This document shows positions 16,536-22,984 of a stretch of 64,000 nucleotides of DNA, in pieces. The first letter of the stretch is position 1, and each line of letters opens with the position of its first letter. The notes beneath the pieces were generated by a model that worked only from the letters and a program-made list of their open reading frames with translations, searched no databases and had not been told where the DNA came from. This stretch comes from Peribacillus folii (GTDB taxonomy: Bacteria > Bacillota > Bacilli > Bacillales > DSM-1321): assembly GCF_030271255.1 (NCBI RefSeq), contig NZ_JASJOM010000011.1:93685-157684 (forward strand), given 5' to 3'. A program made the position numbers and the translations under genes.

Positions 16536-19497
16536 ACTCATCACCTCCTAATTCAAATAACTCTGAGATCGGAGTAAAGTCTTCCCTTTTCCATTTTTCC
16601 TCGACTCTCACACTGATTTGGGGAAGACGGTTCCCGAATCGGTAGTTCACTTTCGGCAATGGCGATTCTCCCTTTTCTTCCAACACTTCCATTTTCACGC
16701 TCATTTCCTTATAGTTCGGTGTATGGGTTACCGTATCATGATAACTGCTTGTCAGGCGGTTAACCGCTTCCTCATCTTCCCGTGTATTCATCGTCAAGTA
16801 TAGTTCCTTCCCTGTTACACGTTCTGTGACTATTGCTCTGACCTTGACGTGACCGTAAGGGGAGGTTAAACGGACCAGTGAGCCATCCTCAAGCCCACGC
16901 TCCCGGGCAAGCTCCAGTGATACCTCAAGCCATGGGTGGGGAACCTTATGTGTAAGGCCTTCCGACTTGTACGTCATATTCCCTTCATGGAAATGCTCCA
17001 GCAGTCGGCCATTGTTTAAATGTAAGTCATATTCATCACCGGCCTCAAACGGAGGGGTCCATTCAAGCGGAATGAGCCGAGCCTTGCCATCGGCAAATTC
17101 GAAGCCTTCTTCGAAAAGGAGCGGGGTATCCGTACCATCTTTCGCCACTGGCCAGATTTGACTATTGAACCCTTCCAGTCGTTCATAACTCACCCCGGCA
17201 AAATAACCGGCAAGACTCGCTGCTTCATCCATGATTTCACTTGGATGCTGATAATTCCAATTCGCACCTAGATGATTAGCAAGCTCTTGGAAAATGAGCC
17301 AATCCGGTTTTGAATCTCCAAGTGGTTCCAATACTTGATAAAACCTCTGAATTCGGCGCTCTGTATTAACGAATGTACCGTCCTTTTCCAGGCTCGGAGC
17401 TGCAGGTAATATAACATCAGCGAATTGCGCCGTTTTACTGAGAAATAAATCCTGGACAACGAAAAATTCCAGATCTTCAAGCATCGTATCCACAAAATTC
17501 ACGTTGGAATCCACAAATGCCATGTCTTCCCCGAATAAATACAGCGACTTTAGTTTTCCTTTCTTAACCCCTTCAAGCATTTGATGATTATCCATCCCAG
17601 GATCTTTCGGCAAAGATACGCCCCATGCCTTCTCGTAACGCTTTCTGACCTGTTCATCTTGAATCGGTTCATATCCAGGGAACCATGAAGGCATTGTACC
17701 GAAATCGCATGCGCCTTGAACGTTATTATGTCCTCTAAGTGGGTAGGCGCCCGTGCCTGGACGACCATAATTCCCTGTTATCAAAAGCAAATTCGAGATA
17801 GCTGTACTCGTATCCGTTGCTCCCTTATGCTGAGTGACACCCATGGCCCAAAGGACACAAGCCGAGTTGGCTTCATGTATCATGGTTGCCAGCTTGATGA
17901 GTTCTTCCTTTGTGATTCCGGTCATTTCTTCGGCATAATCCAGTGTGAATTTATCGAGAGATTGAATATAGCTCTCAAGTCCATTCACTCGATTTTGTAA
18001 GAACTGTTTGTCTTCCCAGCCTTGATCCAAAATATATTTCGTGACGGCTGATAACCAGATAAGATCCGTACTAGGCTTGGGATGAACAAACAAATTTGCC
18101 CGCTCCGCCAATTCATTCTCGCGTAAATCTGCAACGATGAGCTTATGTCCATGAAGTTTATGGGCGCGTTTGATCCGGGTTGCAAGGACTGGATGTGATT
18201 CAGCAGGATTGGCGCCGACTATGATCACCAATTCCGATTTCTCAATGTCCCTTATCGATCCGGAATCGCCGCCTATTCCCACTGTACGCAAAAGCCCTGC
18301 CGTTGCAGGCGATTGGCAATACCGTGAACAATTATCCACATTGTTCGTTCCCATGATGGCACGGGCAAATTTTTGGAAAAGATAATTTTCCTCATTGGAG
18401 CATTTCGATGAGGCAATATAACCGATGGAATCAGGTCCATGCTGTTCTTTAATGCTTGTTAGTTTTGAAGCAATCAGAGTCAGTGCTTCCTCCCAGGTCG
18501 ATTCAATGAATTCATCCCCCTGACGGATCAATGGCTTGGTAAGACGCTCTTCACTATTTACATAGTCCCAGCCCCATTTTCCTTTCACGCAAGTTGAAAT
18601 CCCATTGACAGGTGAATGTTCTTGGGGTTCAATTTTCAAGATTTGCCGATCCTTTGTCCATACTTCAAAACTGCAGCCTACTCCACAATACGTGCAAACC
18701 GTTTTTGTACGTTTGATTCTCGCCTTCCGCATGGCTGCTTCCACTTCTGAGATCGCGAAAATTTCCTTGTACCCCGGTTCAACTTCCTTGGTCAAATCAA
18801 TCATCGGTGCTAAAACACTAGGTGGAATGGCAGTTAAGTAACCTGCTTCACCTAACATCGATTTTTCCATCAAAGCATTGCAAGGACATACGGTTACACA
18901 ATGCCCACATGAAACGCAAGATGATTCGTCGATAGGAACATCGTTATCCCAGATTACGCGGGGCTTTTCACGTTCCCAGTCTATCGTCAATGTTTCATTC
19001 ACCTGGAGATCCTGACAAGCTTCCACACATCTTCCGCACAAAATGCATTGATCTGGCTCATACCGATAAAAAGGATGTGAATGATCAGGAGGATATGGCT
19101 TCGCCTCGAATTTATATTTTTGATGCTCGATTTCGAGATACTCTGCCGTATTATGAACGACACAATTTCCATTGTTATTATCACAGACTGTACAGTAAAG
19201 CTCATGATTCTTTAAAATTCTTGACATCGCTTCGTATTGCGCATCTTTGACGGGTTGAGAAAGCGTATCCACTTTCATGCCAGGTTCTGCTTTCGTCGAA
19301 CAGGCACGTACCATTTCACCCCCCGCATTGACAAAGCATGTATCGCAGGTTTGAATGGTTCCTAAGTTTGGGTGATAGCAAATACTGGGGATATACGAAT
19401 CATTGGCTTGAGCCACCTCTAAAATCGTTTGCCCTGGATAAGCTACGTATTCCTTCCCGTTAATTTGAAAAGAAAATGAGGATGAAGATTCTTTCAC
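16510..19497 (-). CDS. forC: Formate dehydrogenase, molybdopterin and Fe-S catalytic subunit ForC (copy 1, YrhE/YjgC type)
   Basis: 995-residue cytosolic enzyme. Cysteine sets in order: [2Fe-2S] C40, C51, C54, C66; a His-Cys [4Fe-4S] set H98, C102, C105, C111; two ferredoxin clusters C151-C161 and C194-C204; and the catalytic-domain [4Fe-4S] C268, C271, C275, C303. The molybdenum ligand is C394 in NCSRYCQSP, with glutamine where most formate dehydrogenases have histidine. It oxidises formate; in B. subtilis the electrons go to menaquinone through ForE rather than to NAD. It starts at GTG after AAGGAGG and heads a four-gene operon (forC1, forE1, HMA-like, zinc ribbon). Confidence 0.9.
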   Translation of the reverse strand: MKESSSSFSFQINGKEYVAYPGQTILEVAQANDSYIPSICYHPNLGTIQTCDTCFVNAGGEMVRACSTKAEPGMKVDTLSQPVKDAQYEAMSRILKNHELYCTVCDNNNGNCVVHNTAEYLEIEHQKYKFEAKPYPPDHSHPFYRYEPDQCILCGRCVEACQDLQVNETLTIDWEREKPRVIWDNDVPIDESSCVSCGHCVTVCPCNALMEKSMLGEAGYLTAIPPSVLAPMIDLTKEVEPGYKEIFAISEVEAAMRKARIKRTKTVCTYCGVGCSFEVWTKDRQILKIEPQEHSPVNGISTCVKGKWGWDYVNSEERLTKPLIRQGDEFIESTWEEALTLIASKLTSIKEQHGPDSIGYIASSKCSNEENYLFQKFARAIMGTNNVDNCSRYCQSPATAGLLRTVGIGGDSGSIRDIEKSELVIIVGANPAESHPVLATRIKRAHKLHGHKLIVADLRENELAERANLFVHPKPSTDLIWLSAVTKYILDQGWEDKQFLQNRVNGLESYIQSLDKFTLDYAEEMTGITKEELIKLATMIHEANSACVLWAMGVTQHKGATDTSTAISNLLLITGNYGRPGTGAYPLRGHNNVQGACDFGTMPSWFPGYEPIQDEQVRKRYEKAWGVSLPKDPGMDNHQMLEGVKKGKLKSLYLFGEDMAFVDSNVNFVDTMLEDLEFFVVQDLFLSKTAQFADVILPAAPSLEKDGTFVNTERRIQRFYQVLEPLGDSKPDWLIFQELANHLGANWNYQHPSEIMDEAASLAGYFAGVSYERLEGFNSQIWPVAKDGTDTPLLFEEGFEFADGKARLIPLEWTPPFEAGDEYDLHLNNGRLLEHFHEGNMTYKSEGLTHKVPHPWLEVSLELARERGLEDGSLVRLTSPYGHVKVRAIVTERVTGKELYLTMNTREDEEAVNRLTSSYHDTVTHTPNYKEMSVKMEVLEEKGESPLPKVNYRFGNRLPQISVRVEEKWKREDFTPISELFELGGDEFGESNQAN

Positions 19498-19564
19498 TTG
19501 TCTGCCTCCTTATTTAAGTGAGTATGCAGTCGATAGGATTCAAGTTCCCTTCAAACTGGCTTCT

Positions 19565-19717
19565 TCATATAGCATTACCAATATACGGAGGAATAATTAA
19601 CACATTTTCCACTATATGTGATATCCGCGAATCGAAACCCATCGCCGCCTCTATCATCCATTTCGGTAAGGAACCGCTTGTATCACAATGTACTGGGTAT
19701 TTTCTCTGTAAAGGCAT
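19565..19717 (-). CDS. Possible 50-residue ORF upstream of forC1
   Basis: An open frame of 50 codons (starts MPLQRKYPVHCDTSG, ends IPPYIGNAI) precedes forC1 by 67 bp on the same strand. It has an ATG but no Shine-Dalgarno sequence. I do not recognise it, and an overlapping frame exists on the other strand. It may be chance or a remnant. Confidence 0.25.
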   Translation of the reverse strand: MPLQRKYPVHCDTSGSLPKWMIEAAMGFDSRISHIVENVLIIPPYIGNAI

Positions 19718-19788
19718 AAGAAATCGATAAACGGGTTAATCTGAGAAGGAATCATGTTTTGTAATCATGACGAAGGAGTGTTTGAACT

Positions 19789-20007
19789 GTGGAAAAAGAA
19801 CTTTTATATCAGCGTGTACACAATATGATTATTTCTTCAGCTAAAAAGCCTAAATACACAGCCCTTTCCACCGTAAAGATTGCTGATTTATTTGGTGTAA
19901 GGCCTGATGTCATCGAAAGCATGTTACAGGAATTAATAAGCGAAGGGCGGTTACATAAGTCCAAGTTGCTAGACCCGCCAAATTACGAAGTATATTCATT
20001 ACCCTAA
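19789..20007 (+). CDS. Small winged-helix-like protein
   Basis: 72 residues, GTG start with AAGGAG upstream. The segment STVKIADLFGVRPDVIESMLQELISEGRL reads as a helix-turn-helix plus wing, as in small FeoC- or GntR-like domains (key parts: VKIADLFGV and MLQELISEGRL). It is divergent from the forC1 operon, with 291 bp between the two starts, so it might regulate it. It has no cysteine, so no Fe-S sensing by itself. I cannot name a family with certainty. Confidence 0.7.
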   Translation: MEKELLYQRVHNMIISSAKKPKYTALSTVKIADLFGVRPDVIESMLQELISEGRLHKSKLLDPPNYEVYSLP

Positions 20008-20026
20008 ATAGGTGAAAGGGGGGGAA

Positions 20027-20125
20027 ATGGATGCGATACATATAAAAACCTATCGCAACAATGAGGGGGCTTTGGTTAATAGCCTTGAATCGTTGTGGAT
20101 TAGTTTGTTTGAAGCGATAGTTTAG
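20027..20125 (+). CDS. Possible 32-residue protein following the winged-helix gene
   Basis: An ATG at 20027 follows GGGGGGG closely, 19 bp after the stop of the winged-helix gene. The peptide begins MDAIHIKTYRNNEGA and ends LWISLFEAIV, with a somewhat amphipathic C-terminus. The strong ribosome site is the only real support. No family recognised. Confidence 0.3.
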   Translation: MDAIHIKTYRNNEGALVNSLESLWISLFEAIV

Positions 20126-20211
20126 GGCTATTCAGCAAACATGATCCAGTATGATGAATTTTTCAAACAGGCTTCCCCATCCATGTCGGGAAATGCCGTA
20201 TTATATTGGTG

Positions 20212-20868
20212 TCACTTCTGTTTTACTTGGACAAGCACTAACATGATGAATGAAAGCATAACCATCAAAAGAACCCATGACCAAGCTAGCTTCATGTTGC
20301 CAGTGTCAATGGCCAGATATATGGCTGTCGGCACCGTTTGCGTTTTTCCCGGAATATTTCCGGCAACCATTAAGGTAGCACCGAATTCGCCAAGTGCTCT
20401 GGCAACGCTCAAAATACCTCCGGAAACGATGGCTTTAGAAGCCAAGGGAAGTGAAATCAGGAAAAAAACTTGCCATTCATTTGCTCCATAAACTCTCGCA
20501 GCACCTTCAATTTCATGATCGATTTCTTGAAAACCAATCTTTGCTGACTGGTACATTAACGGAAATGCCACAATGATGGAGGCAAGAACAGCACCCCACC
20601 AGGTAAAAAGGATCGATTGCCTAAAAACCATTTCTGCCGCTTCCCCAACGACGCTCTTTTTTCCCAGGGCAATCAGCAACAAGAAGCCTACAACCGATGG
20701 AGGCAAGACCAATGGAAGCATCAAGATCGTCTCGATTATAACTTTTCCTTTAAAGTTTTTAAGAGACAGCCATCTTCCCACTAAAGTACCTATACTATTG
20801 ACAGCAAAGCCTGAAAGCATCGTGATTTTAATGGATAACACTATGGGTGTCAAAAACTCTTGAATCAT
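20212..20868 (-). CDS. modB: Molybdate ABC transporter permease ModB
   Basis: 218-residue membrane protein of the ModB/CysT permease family. The ATPase docking loop is EGAARVYGANEWQVFFLISLP (about 121-141; core AARVYGANEW) and the family helix LPLVLPPSVVGFLLL is at about 51-65. It would form the membrane part of a molybdate or tungstate importer. Neither modA nor modC is adjacent, which is unusual; both must lie elsewhere if the importer works. It is the last gene of a group with psiE, a DUF2294 gene and an unknown gene on the same strand. Confidence 0.85.
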   Translation of the reverse strand: MIQEFLTPIVLSIKITMLSGFAVNSIGTLVGRWLSLKNFKGKVIIETILMLPLVLPPSVVGFLLLIALGKKSVVGEAAEMVFRQSILFTWWGAVLASIIVAFPLMYQSAKIGFQEIDHEIEGAARVYGANEWQVFFLISLPLASKAIVSGGILSVARALGEFGATLMVAGNIPGKTQTVPTAIYLAIDTGNMKLAWSWVLLMVMLSFIMLVLVQVKQK

Positions 20869-20908
20869 TTATCCACCTACTATCAAAACGGAATTTAAGA
20901 ATTCATTC

Positions 20909-21292
20909 TTAAGAAGTTGATGCTTTCATTTCAAAGAAACCACGTTCAATTTCCTTCCTATCAAGACCACAAACGGAGGCTGTCCCTAAAAATAATGAAA
21001 ATAAATGTAAAAACCAATCTTTATTACTTTTTCTCGTTCCTATACATTTGAATATTTCCTGGAATTGGCTTCTTTCATGTGCCGCTATGATAGGCGCTGC
21101 ACCAAAATACTTCAAAACGAAATCAAATTCCAACTGGACGGCTAACTGTAACATATCATTTAAAGTCTCGATGTAACTTCCGATGTTTTTATCTTTATAT
21201 AGGTTAATAAAGTCGCTATTCACTCTCGAAATAAGCAACTCCATATCCATTTCCGAGATCTCCGTCATTTCGATCATTTTTTTTATGTCCAT
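20909..21292 (-). CDS. Protein of unknown function in the modB group
   Basis: 127 residues, mostly helical, acidic N-terminus (MDIKKMIEMTEISEMDMELL) and a C-terminal part FLHLFSLFLGTASVCGLDRKEIE. The ATG at 21292 follows AAAGGAGG; a GTG 28 codons earlier has no clear site. It lies 40 bp before modB and 87 bp after the DUF2294 gene on the same strand. I do not recognise the family. A link with molybdate or formate metabolism is suggested only by position. Confidence 0.65.
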   Translation of the reverse strand: MDIKKMIEMTEISEMDMELLISRVNSDFINLYKDKNIGSYIETLNDMLQLAVQLEFDFVLKYFGAAPIIAAHERSQFQEIFKCIGTRKSNKDWFLHLFSLFLGTASVCGLDRKEIERGFFEMKASTS

Positions 21293-21379
21293 TGCCTCTC
21301 CTCCTTTATTCGCCCGTTCTTTCTTTTCCCGATCGAAAATCATATTTCGACAGTTTAAAATATCGGCTTCAATCACGGG

Positions 21380-21721
21380 CTAACCTTGTACAGGCTTATC
21401 AAATACATAAATTGTCATCGCCGTATCTTTGTCCAAGTCAATATCTGTAAAGATACTCACAACTTTAGCATGGACCAAGTCCTCGATTTTTTTCAGAACC
21501 ACAGGATTCTTATAAATTTGCTTTACCAATTTGGTTCTTGCTTCATGGACCATCCTTTGTCCCTCTCTCGAACTGATCATAAAATTCTCTACGTTCGTCA
21601 AATTTCCCTTCATCTCACTAATTGCCCAATTATCTAAAAATCGGGTATGGATTTCCTTTGGTCCATTCCCTACATATTCTTTACGTATCTCACGAATCAA
21701 CATATTAAATTGATGTTCCAT
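21380..21721 (-). CDS. DUF2294 family protein (YrhF-like)
   Basis: 113 residues. The signature KEYVGNGPKEIHTRF and LVKQIYKNPVVLKKIEDLVHAKV is typical of DUF2294 proteins. In B. subtilis the DUF2294 protein YrhF is encoded next to the yrhE-yrhD formate dehydrogenase genes, and here the gene again lies between two formate dehydrogenase modules. Function unknown. It starts at ATG, 13 bp after psiE. Confidence 0.75.
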   Translation of the reverse strand: MEHQFNMLIREIRKEYVGNGPKEIHTRFLDNWAISEMKGNLTNVENFMISSREGQRMVHEARTKLVKQIYKNPVVLKKIEDLVHAKVVSIFTDIDLDKDTAMTIYVFDKPVQG

Positions 21722-21734
21722 ACTTCCATTTCTC

Positions 21735-22145
21735 CTATCTGATTCTTTTATTTTTTTGCCCTTCTGGTGAGGGTAATAGTATATAGCTTATTGTTAGCAT
21801 GAGAATGACTATGGAAAGCCATAAATTTTGAAAGGAATTCCCATTATTCACGATAATGAAGCGAATTGTCGCTGTAATTCCGATATATAAAAGGTACCTT
21901 AGCGGGAAATGGTGACTTTCTTTAAAATACGTCAAAATCATTGAAATGAATCCGAAATATAAGAAAAAAACCAAAATTTTACTAAACGTTTCATGAACAT
22001 CTCTATTCTCGACCAAGATATCACTTAAAATGTAATATAGTTCTCTAAAAAGAAAATAAGTAAGGATAAAACTAAGAACAATCAATGCTATATTCAATAC
22101 TATTTGATAAAGTTTTATCAACGATTTTCCAGCTGATTCAACCAT
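21735..22145 (-). CDS. psiE: PsiE family membrane protein
   Basis: 136 residues with four membrane helices: VLNIALIVLSFILTYFLF, a second near 54-73, a third at about 82-98 and a fourth at about 106-124. The interhelical ESHHFPLRYLLYIGITATIR is characteristic of PsiE. The family is named for phosphate starvation induction in Escherichia coli, but its function is not known. ATG after GGAGG. It heads the psiE-DUF2294-unknown-modB group. Confidence 0.8.
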   Translation of the reverse strand: MVESAGKSLIKLYQIVLNIALIVLSFILTYFLFRELYYILSDILVENRDVHETFSKILVFFLYFGFISMILTYFKESHHFPLRYLLYIGITATIRFIIVNNGNSFQNLWLSIVILMLTISYILLPSPEGQKNKRIR

Positions 22146-22352
22146 CTGTATCCTCCATCTTCGTTATACCACTTCACTTACAGGATTTATTTCCTTCGAT
22201 TCACTTTCCCTATCAATTTGCTCGATTTATCGATCATGTTCTTACTAAAAAAGCTTGTTAACGGCTTACACTTCTAATGAGGAGCATGCTCAAGAATCAA
22301 ATCCATGCGCATGCACTCTAGAAGCTTCCTTTTTGAATCCATTTGCTAAAAT

Positions 22353-22487
22353 CTAGAAACTCGTCTTAGCAGATTGTATGGTCTGTTCCTTCACCTGTTT
22401 ACCATCATTCTGTACCTCGCATCTATAAATGATACCGATCACTTGCAGGATGGGTTCTTTACCAATAAGTTCATGGTTTGATATACG
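22353..22487 (-). pseudogene. Coding-like remnant downstream of forE2
   Basis: Directly after the forE2 stop an in-frame stretch of 44 codons is open to a TAG at 22353. It reads HELIGKEPILQVIGIIYRC and TIQSAKTSF in parts, which looks like protein rather than noise, but it has no start codon or ribosome site. It may be the tail of a lost gene. I could not name the family; a Nudix-type C-terminus is a guess. The rest of 22146-22352 shows nothing clear. Confidence 0.3.
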
Positions 22488-22967
22488 TTAATTTTTTAGA
22501 CCTTCACCCAGTCCCTTCAATAAGTCAATGGAAAATCTCATAACACGGTTCACGTCAGGATCTTTTAGCAGTTTCATCAAATCAAAGACTCCGACTTTTT
22601 TGTTTGCCCGGAATCCCTCCTCTGCTCTTTGAAGCCCTTTCGATAACCCGCCCACAAGCTTTTGGGTTACCTCAGGATCCAATTCCGTTAACACGCCAGC
22701 GGCAGCCATTGCATTATTAAGGGCATTCGTTACAGGCGGTCGCAACATTTGCCCCACTGCAATTTTAGCCACATCCTCCTTTGCTTCGACCAGATTATTG
22801 ATTGCCCCAAGAATTCCACTTTCATGGAGTTCCTGGAGCAGCTTGATGGTTTCCTTAATTCCATCTGAATTCCTCGTTAAATCCTGCAAGACATTTTCCA
22901 GCTCTTTGGTTTGCTTTTCTTTTTCAGTAAACACCGGTTCTTCTATTTTCGTAATTGGTTTTGCCAT
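22488..22967 (-). CDS. forE: DUF1641 protein, ForE-type partner of formate dehydrogenase (copy 2)
   Basis: 159 residues, paralog of the gene at 16038 with the same helical pattern (LHESGILGAINNLVEAKEDV and GGLSKGLQRAEEGF). It lies 17 bp after forC2 and starts at ATG behind GGGGGG. In B. subtilis such proteins are the ForE partners of ForC-type formate dehydrogenases. It is the last gene of its short operon: unlike copy 1 there is no HMA-like or zinc-ribbon gene after it. Confidence 0.82.
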   Translation of the reverse strand: MAKPITKIEEPVFTEKEKQTKELENVLQDLTRNSDGIKETIKLLQELHESGILGAINNLVEAKEDVAKIAVGQMLRPPVTNALNNAMAAAGVLTELDPEVTQKLVGGLSKGLQRAEEGFRANKKVGVFDLMKLLKDPDVNRVMRFSIDLLKGLGEGLKN

Positions 22968-22984
22968 TGCGTGTTACCCCCCTA

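Noticed and set aside
18600..19200. Possible selenocysteine in the formate dehydrogenases
   Set aside because: Both enzymes have a cysteine codon at the molybdenum ligand and no in-frame TGA.
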